This document shows, piece by piece, positions 24,104 through 33,209 of a stretch of 64,000 nt of DNA. Every line of letters begins with the position of its first letter. The stretch's first letter is position 1. Position numbers and translations under genes: made by a program. The stretch is from Paenibacillus sp. NEAU-GSW1 (lineage in GTDB: Bacteria; Bacillota; Bacilli; Paenibacillales; Paenibacillaceae). The stretch spans positions 62,001 to 126,000 of the forward strand of contig NZ_WOVL01000009.1 in NCBI RefSeq assembly GCF_009737085.1, written 5' to 3'. A model generated the notes under the pieces. The model was not told the DNA's origin, searched no databases, and worked only from the letters and a program-made list of their open reading frames with translations.

Positions 24104-24556
24104 CTACGCCGTATACAGCAGTTCGCCACCGAATGCTGTGATTTGAAGTCCAGCTGCTACAGCCGTCCCGATTGTGGCGTTAATCTTATAACCAGCAGGA
24201 AGGATTAATTGCGGGTTACTGATTCCGTCGAATTGAATTACTGTATCCGCAAGTGCAGAAACCTCCGACAATGTAGTAGCCGCAATAGTCACTTCCAAAA
24301 ACAAACTGTTATTAGCCGCTGTTGCATTTGTCGATCCGTTGTTAATGAATAGACGTAACACCGTTGGAACGTTCGTGCCAAGTCCGCGCACCTTGATATG
24401 GTCAACCTTTGCACCTACGCCACCAGAACCAGAAGGAGTGGCCGTAAATACCGTTGCTACAGTACCTGTTCCATCCTTAGCGGTATTGGCAGAAATAAGA
24501 GTTGCCCACGACGATGTGAACACATTCGGGAAAACCGGATTACGATTGTATGTCAT
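24104..24556 (-). CDS. Beta-rich virion protein, 150 aa
   Basis: AGGAGG start. The hydrophobic, glycine/threonine/alanine-rich sequence (TGTVATVFTATPSGSGGVGA, VPTVLRLFINNGSTNATAAN) ends in GYKINATIGTAVAAGLQITA. Similar small proteins occur as tail or decoration components in many phages. It is not homologous by eye to the two paralogs downstream. Confidence 0.65.
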   Translation of the reverse strand: MTYNRNPVFPNVFTSSWATLISANTAKDGTGTVATVFTATPSGSGGVGAKVDHIKVRGLGTNVPTVLRLFINNGSTNATAANNSLFLEVTIAATTLSEVSALADTVIQFDGISNPQLILPAGYKINATIGTAVAAGLQITAFGGELLYTA

Positions 24557-24568
24557 TGTTTTTTCCTC

Positions 24569-25024
24569 CTAAACGCCGTAGCAGGCTTGATATGCGTAGA
24601 GCAGACCGCCTACGCTTGCGGTTTTAAGTTGATCATCAAGAATGCTGTACTGGATCGCGCCCGGAGCGATTTTTTGAGTTGTAACCGCTCCATCTTGAAT
24701 CATTTCGGTTTCAATGGATCCGGTCGGGATACTATCGCCCACTATAGCTTGAACCTGAGCTTTTAAATCAGTCAGTTGTTGGAATACTGTCAATCCTGCT
24801 ACTCCTGTAATTGGTGCAGATCCGATATTCTCAGAACCGCTATTACCAGCAATAGCGCTTAATAGCGTATCAATTAGACCATTAAGCCCCGCTTGCAACT
24901 GCTCTGCTTGTGTATCGAGGGCAGCTTTAAACGCTGCCGAGCTGGGAAATACGGTGTTCGGTCTGTCCGGTTGGTTCTTATGCTCAAACGTAAAGCTCGT
25001 AACCTTGTTGTCTGCTATAGACAT
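24569..25024 (-). CDS. Tail-fibre-like small protein, 151 aa
   Basis: AAGGAGG start. The sequence around IPTGSIETEMIQDGAVTTQK followed by IAPGAIQYSILDD is the short repeated G-x-I-x-x-x-x-I-x-D-G-A-V-T-T-x-K pattern common in phage fibre and collar proteins. The N-terminal part is helical (FPSSAAFKAALDTQAEQLQA) and may attach to the tail. Confidence 0.7.
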   Translation of the reverse strand: MSIADNKVTSFTFEHKNQPDRPNTVFPSSAAFKAALDTQAEQLQAGLNGLIDTLLSAIAGNSGSENIGSAPITGVAGLTVFQQLTDLKAQVQAIVGDSIPTGSIETEMIQDGAVTTQKIAPGAIQYSILDDQLKTASVGGLLYAYQACYGV

Positions 25025-25035
25025 AGGAAACCTCC

Positions 25036-26922
25036 TTATTTAGCCTCTTTTACCATCTGCGCATAGATATGAAGCCCAAGCACTTGCATCGACTCATTCA
25101 CACGCGGATTTCGAAGCGTAATCTGCAAATACATGAACTTTTTAGCCTTTATTTTGAACATCTGAGTAGATGGAATTGAGGTAAGGTTATACGTGAAGTT
25201 GGAGTAATCCCACAGAGAGTAATCGAATATGTTCGTATACTCCGTATTGAATAGGCCAAGACCCACAGTATCGAATTGATCTGTGGTGTAATACAGGTCT
25301 GCTGACGAAATATCTGCCGGTTTCAAATGCAACCACAAGCGAGGTGCCGTTTTCAAATACCGGAGCGTATCAAAATTCATCAGTTTTGTTTTGATATACC
25401 CGTTTATCGCGGATCCATCGTCGTTGAATGGCAATGCCTCCGTTATTTTCTTGAACCGATACACTAAGCCCTGAGTGTTATCTCCGAAATACAGATAATC
25501 ATTAATCTCAAGGAAGCATGACGCTTTGATGTTGTCCCATTTAAGCCATATCCCTAACACGTAATCGAATACAAATGCTGTATTTGCGCTGTCTTGGATG
25601 GCTAAGATGTATTTTTTGTCATAGTCGATGCTCACTGAGTTCACAAGATTTGTATTGTCCAGCAAACCAACCAGTACGCCATCTGCTGACCGGTCAATTT
25701 TTGCTGAAATATGCATCGTATTCCGTTCATCCTTAACGTTTGTTCCACTTAACTGGTACACTCCGCGAGACGTTAACCATGTTGGAGTATTGTCAATCAG
25801 CTGCATTGAGTCTTTTGCAATCGAATCAATCTGATTGTTAAGCGGAAGCACCGGAAACGAAACGGAACCGGATGCAGATAGTTCATACCTAAGTTGCCAT
25901 ATAAGCACATCGTATACGTTCTGAGTGGTCGCCTGAGCGTTTTGAAGGTTTCCTTTCACAATGATGCAGCTGTCATATTGGGCGATCATATTGACCACTT
26001 TTGAAGCGTCTGAACCTACTTTGATTAACCCGTTCTCCGGCGCGTAGGAAGGATCGTATAACCCTGAACGATACACGTTTGCGGGAAAATTAGGATTTCC
26101 ATACCAAAATACCCGCGTGTCCTGTGTTCCGCCGAAAATGACGTAATTAGTGACCTTATTGATTGTGTCTGACTTACCGGACACCGTTTTATAAGCGGTT
26201 ATTACGACATTGTTTGTGCCGTTTGTTGGCGAAGTTGTGAATGTTACAACGCCAGTTGACCGGTTAACCGTTAGCCCTGAACCTTCAGTAATCGTCGTAC
26301 CATTTACAACAGCGGTTACAGGCGGCGTAGCATCCAATGTGTTAAGCGCCAGTTGAAAATCCTTTGCTGTGCCATTGCCGCTAAATGATTGTTTGAATCC
26401 TGACCCAAGTAAGTTGAAATCCTCTAGTGCTGTCCCTCCACCTGCCGGCGGAGTGCTGACAAGAACGGTCGGCACATACGCTATGCTACTTACAGTAACA
26501 ACGCTTGTTCCGTCATACCGCAGATAATTTGTGCCGTCCATAATCCAAACGTAGTCATTAAAAGCAAAAAACACGCTCCGATTATTTGCCATGAGCGCAT
26601 ATATGCCGACTGGCTGGTCTGATCCTGTTTGTGTATACAATACGGTCCCATGATGGATTAGAAACCTCGTGGTGCCGTCCTTCTTCACAAAGAAGAACAT
26701 CCCATTAATCTTGCCGCTGCCGAGAGAAGATGAATAGATGCGATCATAGCCTAATCGCTTATCCGGCTTTGCTTCCGCGTCCAGCGTCATATTCAGCATA
26801 TCGGGCGACTCGTTAAACGCGATCTGTGAAGCCGTAGTTGACGTATTCAGACCAGCAAAGTTCTCGATTACCATTTGTGTTGGCGTAGTGGTAGAACTCG
26901 TTACAGGCCATTTTGTAGGCAT
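25036..26922 (-). CDS. Tail nozzle-like beta-propeller protein
   Basis: A 628-residue protein with an ATG at 26922 that overlaps the adaptor stop (TAATG). It has a beta-rich, aromatic sequence with propeller-type blades (FAFNDYVWIMDGTNYLRYDG, WLTSRGVYQLSGTN, FLEINDYLYFGDNTQGLVYR). The N-terminus (IENFAGLNTSTTASQIAFNE, SPDMLNMTLD) is the pattern seen in podoviral gp12/P22-gp10-type tail hub proteins. It likely forms the tail tube below the adaptor. Confidence 0.75.
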   Translation of the reverse strand: MPTKWPVTSSTTTPTQMVIENFAGLNTSTTASQIAFNESPDMLNMTLDAEAKPDKRLGYDRIYSSSLGSGKINGMFFFVKKDGTTRFLIHHGTVLYTQTGSDQPVGIYALMANNRSVFFAFNDYVWIMDGTNYLRYDGTSVVTVSSIAYVPTVLVSTPPAGGGTALEDFNLLGSGFKQSFSGNGTAKDFQLALNTLDATPPVTAVVNGTTITEGSGLTVNRSTGVVTFTTSPTNGTNNVVITAYKTVSGKSDTINKVTNYVIFGGTQDTRVFWYGNPNFPANVYRSGLYDPSYAPENGLIKVGSDASKVVNMIAQYDSCIIVKGNLQNAQATTQNVYDVLIWQLRYELSASGSVSFPVLPLNNQIDSIAKDSMQLIDNTPTWLTSRGVYQLSGTNVKDERNTMHISAKIDRSADGVLVGLLDNTNLVNSVSIDYDKKYILAIQDSANTAFVFDYVLGIWLKWDNIKASCFLEINDYLYFGDNTQGLVYRFKKITEALPFNDDGSAINGYIKTKLMNFDTLRYLKTAPRLWLHLKPADISSADLYYTTDQFDTVGLGLFNTEYTNIFDYSLWDYSNFTYNLTSIPSTQMFKIKAKKFMYLQITLRNPRVNESMQVLGLHIYAQMVKEAK

Positions 26923-27521
26923 TAGAACCACACCACTTCCCGCGCACGGCGAGGATATCGAATCTCTCGTTTTGTCATTCCATTCAATTTCGTAGACCAA
27001 ACGGTCATTAGTTTGTCGGACAACTGCAAATCTTCAGATGCTGAAGCTAAGCACATGCCAGCCACATAATACGGAATCGCATATTGTGTGTATAAGTCTA
27101 CTTCAAGCTCCGTATCGTCAGGCGTAGCGTCTGTAATCATTTCAGGGTACTTGAAGTAATGCAGAACGAATTGAGAGTTGTTATAAGCCGTGTTGATCTT
27201 AAACATACCGATTTCGACTTCGAAATCGTTGAAGTGATTCGGCCAGTTATCGACTACACAGTAACGGAAGTCTTTCATATCCGTTGGGAGCGCGTAAAAG
27301 TTGTAACCATTCGCAGACATGACCGCCGTTGTCGCCACTGTATCAATAGTTGTAAATGCATAAATGCCAACATGATCCGTTATTTCCTGCTGCGCCATGT
27401 CGATAAAACTATTCATTTTGTTGGTATAGTCGAGCGTTAACTGTCCAGTCTCCGGAACACCCGACAATGTATACTCGTCCATCAGTTTAAGCGCAAGGTT
27501 TTTAATCTGCCCCACATTCAT
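26922..27521 (-). CDS. Head-tail adaptor-like protein
   Basis: A 199-residue protein between capsid-side and tail genes. Helices at the start (NVGQIKNLALKLMDEY, NKMNSFIDMAQQEITDHVGI) are followed by a beta insertion with FYALPTDMKDFRYCVVDNWP and a C-terminal helix containing YYVAGMCLASASEDLQLSDK. Position, length and the FYxLPxDxKxF motif fit the adaptor (gp11-like) proteins of short-tailed phages. AAGGGGTGAT start. Confidence 0.7.
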   Translation of the reverse strand: MNVGQIKNLALKLMDEYTLSGVPETGQLTLDYTNKMNSFIDMAQQEITDHVGIYAFTTIDTVATTAVMSANGYNFYALPTDMKDFRYCVVDNWPNHFNDFEVEIGMFKINTAYNNSQFVLHYFKYPEMITDATPDDTELEVDLYTQYAIPYYVAGMCLASASEDLQLSDKLMTVWSTKLNGMTKREIRYPRRAREVVWF

Positions 27522-27534
27522 AGAACATCACCCC

Positions 27535-27927
27535 TTAGTGCATAGTGCTAACCATCTTCCTTGTGTCCTTGGCTAAGTTGTAACCAATATCTTCAAGCAA
27601 GTTTTGCTGGTTACGGTCATGTCGTTCGTCTGCCGCGTTCAATTCGTTGATAGCGCGGTATCCTCTTCGGCTATCGATTCGCTTGATATGCTCAACAATT
27701 CCATAACTGAGCTGCCAGGCATCAATCTCCATGATCGTCCAGTAATCAACGCCCACGATTCGATATTTGTTCGTACGGGCGTTTTTCCATACCTCCAAAT
27801 CAGTGTCATGCTCTTTTAACCAGTCCTCAACTTGGCATGGATACGGAAAAAAGCCCCTATTCTCCAAGTGATTTCGGGACATTACAACAGTGTCAAAGTG
27901 GTAATCCTCTCGTACAATTTCAAGCAT
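27535..27927 (-). CDS. Hypothetical virion-region protein, 130 aa
   Basis: AGGAGG start at 27927. The first half mixes strands and aromatic residues (RGFFPYPCQVEDWLKEHDTD, YWTIMEIDAWQLSYGIVEHI). The second half is a charged helix. It lies between the major capsid protein and the adaptor, so a completion or capsid-vertex function is possible. No family is recognised. Confidence 0.6.
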   Translation of the reverse strand: MLEIVREDYHFDTVVMSRNHLENRGFFPYPCQVEDWLKEHDTDLEVWKNARTNKYRIVGVDYWTIMEIDAWQLSYGIVEHIKRIDSRRGYRAINELNAADERHDRNQQNLLEDIGYNLAKDTRKMVSTMH

Positions 27928-27956
27928 TTTGACCTCCTAATGACTGAAGATATAAG

Positions 27957-27985
27957 AAAAGGGAGGCTCGCAGCCTCCCTTTAAA
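27957..27985 (-). terminator. Hairpin/terminator after the capsid gene
   Basis: Read leftward: AAAGGGAGGCT-GCG-AGCCTCCCTTTTC. It lies 5 bases after the capsid stop, inside the late operon. Confidence 0.8.
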
Positions 27986-27989
27986 GTGA

Positions 27990-29189
27990 CTAGTAACCAG
28001 CTGGCATTGTGATGTCATCCAGCTTGCCGAATGCGTTTCGCGCGTGGCAGACCATTGTTTCGTAGCAGTATGCCGTAGCTTCGTACGCTGGCGTATTTGG
28101 TACACGGCTAAACATCGAGCCGTCTTCCTCCATGAATTGGAGGTCTGCTGTGTAATACCAGCCGAGGTCGTCGAAGTTACCGCAATATACGGAAGTGGTA
28201 GTAGCCGATGTGTTCGGGTGGTAGCGATCTGCCAGCAATGGCAATCCGTCGAACTCCAACGCCTTATAACCGCCTTCAAGCTCCATAACGTTTGTATAGC
28301 GCTTATTCGTTGTCAGTACAGCTTCATACGCCGCACGTCCGCCATGGTTAGTGGATAAGAATGTTACCTTTTTACCAGATACAACATCTACGCGGTCTAC
28401 CATCGAACGAAGCAGCGCGTCAGATATTGCGCGTCCTGTACCACCGTTAGCGAGGATATTCGCTTTCCACCATGGCTGCGCTGCTACTGTAAGCCCTTGG
28501 AGCGTCAGCGTATCAGAAATGATGCCGCTCAATCCCATTGGTGCAAGGTTCAAAGAACCAGTCGGAATAGCCACATCTCCAGCAGTAGTTGCAGTTGCTC
28601 CACCGGAAATTGTGATTGTTTTTGCTGTGTAATCGATGTTTGTAATCGTGCGCGCTGTTACTACGGAAGTAGAAGGTAGCGTGTAAATGTCGATGATCTG
28701 CCCGATATAGAACGGCTTCACATCGTACACAACAAGCGTTGTTCCCGAAGCATTCGCCGGAAATGTAGCAATTGCACCTGTGCCATTTCCGTAAGTTGCT
28801 ACACGTTTTTGGTTCTGCAGGTCTGCCGTAAGGCCTTGAACCTCTGCTTGCATTGCGCGGAGATACGATGTTTCATCACGCTTTGAAGCTTCGATCATTG
28901 CAACCGTGATTTGCAAGCGGCCATGCAGGTATGAAACGTTACCAGTGGATGCTTTGTAACCTTGGTTTCCTGCTGTCGGCAACGCACCGGCCTCAGTCGT
29001 GTAACCCACGCCGCTGTTGCGACCAAAGTGATGAGTGATCGAGAAGTTCTTGCCGTCTCCGTCGATCTTCTCCGCTTTCTTCATCAACTCCATGATGAAG
29101 TAGTTAGATCCGTTGTTTACTTGCTCTTTGATCACCGGAAGGTATTGAACTTTCAGTACGTCTGCAAAGGTAGTTAAGTTAGCTGGCAT
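27990..29189 (-). CDS. Major capsid protein (HK97-fold candidate)
   Basis: A 399-residue protein directly after the scaffold gene, with an AAGGAGATG site. It begins [20 protein letters not shown] and has the E-loop-like [20 protein letters not shown] region. A P-domain helix follows ([20 protein letters not shown]), then [20 protein letters not shown] and [20 protein letters not shown]. The C-terminal [20 protein letters not shown] is the usual A-domain 'specific residue' stretch of phage capsid proteins. Function is clear from position and composition. Confidence 0.85.
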   Translation of the reverse strand: MPANLTTFADVLKVQYLPVIKEQVNNGSNYFIMELMKKAEKIDGDGKNFSITHHFGRNSGVGYTTEAGALPTAGNQGYKASTGNVSYLHGRLQITVAMIEASKRDETSYLRAMQAEVQGLTADLQNQKRVATYGNGTGAIATFPANASGTTLVVYDVKPFYIGQIIDIYTLPSTSVVTARTITNIDYTAKTITISGGATATTAGDVAIPTGSLNLAPMGLSGIISDTLTLQGLTVAAQPWWKANILANGGTGRAISDALLRSMVDRVDVVSGKKVTFLSTNHGGRAAYEAVLTTNKRYTNVMELEGGYKALEFDGLPLLADRYHPNTSATTTSVYCGNFDDLGWYYTADLQFMEEDGSMFSRVPNTPAYEATAYCYETMVCHARNAFGKLDDITMPAGY

Positions 29190-29202
29190 TTAATTCATCT
29201 CC

Positions 29203-29982
29203 TTATTGTTGTTGTCGCATAGAACGAATCATTTCAAGCGCTCCTGCAGTGGCTTCTTTCCATGTTTTTGGCGTTGCTGGAGGGATATATCCCGGCGTGG
29301 CAGCTCCTTCAACTCTTGGAGCCTTCTTGCTATTTAAATAGTCTTGTATGGCCTGTTGCTTGATTTCTTCCTTCCGAGCTTCCGCATCAGTGAAGGTCAT
29401 TGCACGATAGGCCATCTCGCTATTAGTGATTTGGTTGTCGGACATGAACTTCTCGAGTTCATTTGCGTCGACACCCTTTTCTCCCGCGAACTTCTCCAAA
29501 CCATTACGAAAATCGCGGTACCAGTCTTGGAGTTCCTTTTCTTGCTCGAGCTTGTCGGCTCGTTCTGCACGGCTCTCCAACTCTTCCAAGCGGCGCTGCA
29601 CCTCTACCGGAATATCAGAAACAGCAGCCCGTTCTTGCAAACGTTGAAGCTCAATCTGTTCTTTCATGGACAACACATCATCAAAGTTGTTTACTTGCCG
29701 GAAGTACTCACTAACATCCTTCAATGTGTCATAGTCCTTGTACTTCTCCGCAAACTCCGCTTCCAATTTCTTGCGTTCAGAAGCTAGGCGGTTTGCAAAG
29801 GCCTTCTCTGTGCGTTCGTCCGCTTGTTGCGGCTCGGCAGTAATGTCACCAGAAGGCGAAGGAGGTTGTTCCTGTGCGCTTGGGTCGGCGGCACCCTCAG
29901 TACCAGTCGGTACTTCTACGCCCGTGTCAGCGTCCATATGGAACGAGTTAAACAGTCTTGCTAAAAATGCTGGCATATCCAT
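29203..29982 (-). CDS. Scaffolding protein
   Basis: A 259-residue, acidic and strongly helical protein. The ATG at 29982 follows two AAAGGGG runs; ATG 29976 is also possible. There is a short hydrophobic N-terminus (PAFLARLFNSFHM) and a Pro/Glu/Gln-rich linker. A coiled-coil body (RLASERKKLEAEFAEKYKDY, QRRLEELESRAERADKLEQE) precedes a conserved C-terminal tail (WKEATAGALEMIRSMRQQQ) that would bind the capsid protein. Its place immediately before the capsid gene supports this. Confidence 0.8.
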   Translation of the reverse strand: MDMPAFLARLFNSFHMDADTGVEVPTGTEGAADPSAQEQPPSPSGDITAEPQQADERTEKAFANRLASERKKLEAEFAEKYKDYDTLKDVSEYFRQVNNFDDVLSMKEQIELQRLQERAAVSDIPVEVQRRLEELESRAERADKLEQEKELQDWYRDFRNGLEKFAGEKGVDANELEKFMSDNQITNSEMAYRAMTFTDAEARKEEIKQQAIQDYLNSKKAPRVEGAATPGYIPPATPKTWKEATAGALEMIRSMRQQQ

Positions 29983-30045
29983 TTCCCCTTTCCCCTTTCT
30001 AGTCGGCGGCACTAGATCATTAACGCCCGTTACGAATTAACTGCA

Positions 30046-30078
30046 TGAAAAAGGGCACCCGATGCTCTTCGGATGCCC
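30046..30078 (-). terminator. Hairpin/terminator upstream of the scaffold gene
   Basis: Read leftward: GGGCATCCGA-AGAGCA-TCGGGTGCCC then TTTTTC. It lies between the 64-aa protein gene and the scaffold gene. Confidence 0.8.
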
Positions 30079-30084
30079 TGCTGA

Positions 30085-30279
30085 TTATGATTTCGTCGAC
30101 CGGCTGTTGCCCATTTGCGTCTGACCGGACTGCGTAGCGCTCGAATTGTTCCAGCTTGTTTGACCGGATTTGGTCGATGCCGTATCCGTGCTGTTGTTTG
30201 ACCGGTTATAGTCAGTACCGCTGATGTTGCTAACACCGTTTTTACTTACTCCGAACTGTGAAGCTGTCCATTTACCCAT
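30085..30279 (-). CDS. Small Ser/Asn/Thr-rich protein, 64 aa
   Basis: AAAGGAGTGG start. Low-complexity sequence (NRSNNSTDTASTKSGQTSWN) after a short MGKWTASQFGVSKNG head; likely unstructured. It sits between the portal and scaffold genes. Its role is unknown. Confidence 0.55.
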   Translation of the reverse strand: MGKWTASQFGVSKNGVSNISGTDYNRSNNSTDTASTKSGQTSWNNSSATQSGQTQMGNSRSTKS

Positions 30280-30296
30280 TGTTGACCACTCCTTTA

Positions 30297-30458
30297 TTAT
30301 TTTTTGCTGTAATCGGTGATCGCAGCGCCTTTAGAACGGCTGGAATCGTCCGTTTTCTGCCCCATGCTGGCGGCAATTTTGTTGTCGGTCATGATAACGT
30401 CTTTAAAATCGCTTGTTTTCCAGCTCTTACCGCTACCCGGATTACCTGCTTTAGCCAT
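30297..30458 (-). CDS. Small phage protein, 53 aa
   Basis: The ATG at 30458 overlaps the portal stop and follows AAAGGTGGTGAT. The product (start AKAGNPGSGKSWKTSDFKDV) is polar and lysine/serine-rich. The N-terminal GNPGSGKSWKT looks like a P-loop, but the protein is too short and lacks the rest of an NTPase. It is a hypothetical head-region protein. Confidence 0.55.
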   Translation of the reverse strand: MAKAGNPGSGKSWKTSDFKDVIMTDNKIAASMGQKTDDSSRSKGAAITDYSKK

Positions 30459-32712
30459 TGTTATCACCACCTTTCAAGCGGCTATTGAGGATTGTTTGCT
30501 GGAATGCTGAGTTATGGTTCTGCTCCGACATTCTCGACTCATGAGCCATCTTGGCAACGGCTTGCTGCTGACCAGCTTGAACTTTCATAATTTCGATTTG
30601 GTTCTTCTCAGCGTCATTCTTCGCATCATTCTGCACTTGCTCACGCTTGATTTGGTTTGCTTCCTGTTTTACTGCAATATCAGGCGGTGGAGATATACTC
30701 TGCGCACGTTCTTGCAGGATTCTTTCATGGTCTGCGATATGCGAATCCACCATTTGCTGTACTTCAAACGGCAACCGCTCGTATTCGGAAGATTTACGGA
30801 ACAGGTTATGATTGAAAACGTGAATCTCATGGTTTTGGAAGTCCCTCACAAACGGTATAAACTCAGGCGGAGGCGGAACTTGCTGCATCATAGCGCCGAC
30901 AGCATTGGGATGAATGCCGCCGTTCTGTGCTTCCATCTGTATTTGTTGGTTCGTCTGCATGATTTGTTCGCGCTGTCCGTTAATTCTTTGCGCAGCCACA
31001 TACAATTGCTGGTTTTCACCCATGTCTTTAAACTGCTTGTTCTCCATTTTGGCCTTGTTTTCGTCCAGCATGTCCATTTCATAGAGATGCTTGGAGTCAC
31101 CCATTCCCATGAGTTTCAGCAGTTTATTAGAATCAGGTTGCCCCGAGTCATTTACTATTGCGCCAGCATTCCAGAGCGTCATTATTCTATCCTCTTGAGC
31201 ACTGCGCATTTCAGGGAGCGAAGATCCCGAGACGATATTAATGTCTTCCTCGCCAGAAAGATCAGAGCCCCGGAAGCTAACGAGTTCAATTTCGTTGTCG
31301 GGACCGAGTATTTTCGCCTGCCGCTCTTCTGTATAATGCATTTTCATGAGACGCAGTACGCGATTCAGAACCTTTTTCATACCGCGCTCATACCCTTGTG
31401 CAGTAACAGCTAGTTTTTCGTTTTCCTGCTCAACCATGAGTGACAAGCCGGATGCAGTATCCAACCCAGCCGGGAGCGCGTTGCCTGTAATTTCCCGAAC
31501 GCCGGACATATCATCCAAATCGCGTATCATGTACTCAAGAATCCGGTCGAAGAAGCTTGGAATATCATTAGGTGGGATGCGCTGTGGAGACCCATTCATG
31601 GCGTTAAAATAGAACATACCGCCTTCGTCATTGGTCAGCATCTCTTCATCAACATCAGACCCCATCGGAATAGCCCACATACTGTTACCCATTCTCTTCA
31701 TATGCGTAGCCATCATCGTTTTAGCGATGTTGATGGTACGCTGTATCGGTATCATATCTTGCAGGAACGAACGATATTTCACAGTGTTAGGTACTGGAAT
31801 ATCACCAAATAGGGTGTATGGAATCTCACCGGCTGCATCGTCATAATCAAGGAGCACGCCAGTTGTACAAGTTATCTTCAAACCCTTCGGATGCTCGTTA
31901 CAAGGCGCAATCCACATTTCACGAACCATCGCCATATTCGTTGTCTTGCGCGTCTGAGATTGCGTTGTAAGACCGCTAGAAGCTGTCTGCGTAACGTCAT
32001 AGGCCGACATGTAGTTGATGTTTTGGTCAGGCGACACCTTCACCCCATACTTAGCGAAGATATAATCTATATCTTTTGGAGTTTCTTCCACCGCCCACCG
32101 TAAACCATCCTCTGTCGTTGCAGCAGGATCAAGATACAACGTTAACGGATCAATGAGTTGCGCCGTAATCTCGCCAGTATATATCTTGGATTCTTCGCCA
32201 TCCGGAGTAATATCAACGCCTTTCGTGTTATCAAACACGATTTTGAGAGCGCACCAGCCTTTAACATTGTCGTTAAGGTGAATGTCACGAGTCAGCAAGT
32301 CCAGTTCTTGTTCATCCCACCAAACTCGGACGTACTTAGTAGCGGCTTTCGCTGTCTCGATTCGCTCCTGACTATTGGTGTCCGGTCGTACATCGAACTT
32401 AATTCGGTTCTTTGTCTGCTTCGCCAGCTTAGCCATTACCCGTGCAGCCAGAACGTTATGGGTAATCCTCTCTTGGTTGTTAGGATTCGGAGCCGTAACA
32501 ACCTGTCTTTGGTTGTTGTCCCATACTATCCACTGGTTGCCCACATAATAGTTAAGGTTGACCAGCATCTGCCGCCGCTCAATCCAGTTGGTAGCCTCTT
32601 TGATCTTGTTCTCGACGTATGATACCCATTGATCTCGCGTTTGTGGCTCGTCGTTCTGTACAACCTTCGAGTGTCCACCCGTACGAGAATCGTCTTTTGT
32701 AGGTGCTGCCAT
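30451..32712 (-). CDS. Portal protein
   Basis: A 753-residue protein in the usual place after the terminase. It has the N-terminal helical start (WVSYVENKIKEATNWIERRQ), the NLNYYVGNQWIVWDNNQRQV motif, RITHNVLAARVMAKLAKQTK, and the wing/stem region with EMWIAPCNEHPKGLKITCTT. It continues with a long helical barrel rich in Gln/Glu toward the C-terminus (QEANQIKREQVQNDAKNDAE). The length is in the P22-type (about 725) class, which fits a short-tailed phage. Confidence 0.85.
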   Translation of the reverse strand: MAAPTKDDSRTGGHSKVVQNDEPQTRDQWVSYVENKIKEATNWIERRQMLVNLNYYVGNQWIVWDNNQRQVVTAPNPNNQERITHNVLAARVMAKLAKQTKNRIKFDVRPDTNSQERIETAKAATKYVRVWWDEQELDLLTRDIHLNDNVKGWCALKIVFDNTKGVDITPDGEESKIYTGEITAQLIDPLTLYLDPAATTEDGLRWAVEETPKDIDYIFAKYGVKVSPDQNINYMSAYDVTQTASSGLTTQSQTRKTTNMAMVREMWIAPCNEHPKGLKITCTTGVLLDYDDAAGEIPYTLFGDIPVPNTVKYRSFLQDMIPIQRTINIAKTMMATHMKRMGNSMWAIPMGSDVDEEMLTNDEGGMFYFNAMNGSPQRIPPNDIPSFFDRILEYMIRDLDDMSGVREITGNALPAGLDTASGLSLMVEQENEKLAVTAQGYERGMKKVLNRVLRLMKMHYTEERQAKILGPDNEIELVSFRGSDLSGEEDINIVSGSSLPEMRSAQEDRIMTLWNAGAIVNDSGQPDSNKLLKLMGMGDSKHLYEMDMLDENKAKMENKQFKDMGENQQLYVAAQRINGQREQIMQTNQQIQMEAQNGGIHPNAVGAMMQQVPPPPEFIPFVRDFQNHEIHVFNHNLFRKSSEYERLPFEVQQMVDSHIADHERILQERAQSISPPPDIAVKQEANQIKREQVQNDAKNDAEKNQIEIMKVQAGQQQAVAKMAHESRMSEQNHNSAFQQTILNSRLKGGDNNG

Positions 32713-32715
32713 CGA

Positions 32716-32934
32716 CTACACCTCTCTTCTTGGCCTGCCGCCTCTGTTACGTGATGGTTCACCGTTTAATGGTGTAACCGTGATTTCATAGCCTTCGAGT
32801 TTGACCTCTTCAATAACCACTGGTGTCCAACCGAATGTAGGATCGACTTCAGTTCTTCGCTCATATGCTTCTTCATCATTATCAGCTGCGCTGTATAGTT
32901 CCGTATGCCCTATCGTGTAACGGTAAAGTCTCAT
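32716..32934 (-). CDS. Small hypothetical protein, 72 aa
   Basis: Encodes MRLYRYTIGHTELYSAADND and so on, with an acidic middle and a basic C-terminal tail (SRNRGGRPRREV). It sits between the small membrane-anchored protein and the portal. No family is recognised. Confidence 0.55.
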   Translation of the reverse strand: MRLYRYTIGHTELYSAADNDEEAYERRTEVDPTFGWTPVVIEEVKLEGYEITVTPLNGEPSRNRGGRPRREV

Positions 32935-32945
32935 TGGTTAACCCC

Positions 32946-33209
32946 CTATAGTAGTTGAACTGCCGGTTGTTCCGGCTCTTTGTTCTGAGCTTTGATAGTC
33001 CGTACTTGTTGCGTTTTAAACTCTTGGAATGAAGTAGACTGTATCCGATCAAGCAGTTCGGATCGTTCCTGTATCCATAACTCTTGTTGGCTTCGCATAT
33101 CCTCATATGCCCCTTTGACTGCATCGCCCATACGTTGCTGTACAAAGTGCCGGTCAACCAGCAGAATTGTGATGATAAATAGAAGCGCCATAATGACAAC
33201 CTCAATCAT
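32946..33209 (-). CDS. Membrane-anchored small protein (Rz/i-spanin-like topology)
   Basis: 87 residues: one N-terminal membrane helix (VVIMALLFIITILLVDRHFV) and a cytoplasmic charged helix (DAVKGAYEDMRSQQELWIQE). It overlaps the terminase stop by 4 bases. The topology resembles spanins, but a Gram-positive phage needs none. Its function is unknown. Confidence 0.6.
   Translation of the reverse strand: MIEVVIMALLFIITILLVDRHFVQQRMGDAVKGAYEDMRSQQELWIQERSELLDRIQSTSFQEFKTQQVRTIKAQNKEPEQPAVQLL

Noticed and set aside
30297-30458. P-loop NTPase in the 53-residue protein (GNPGSGKSWKT)
   Set aside because: It is only 53 residues long, without Walker B or a fold able to bind nucleotide; probably coincidence.
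32946-33209. Spanin (Rz-like) protein
   Set aside because: The topology fits, but the gene is next to terminase and the host is apparently Gram-positive with no outer membrane.
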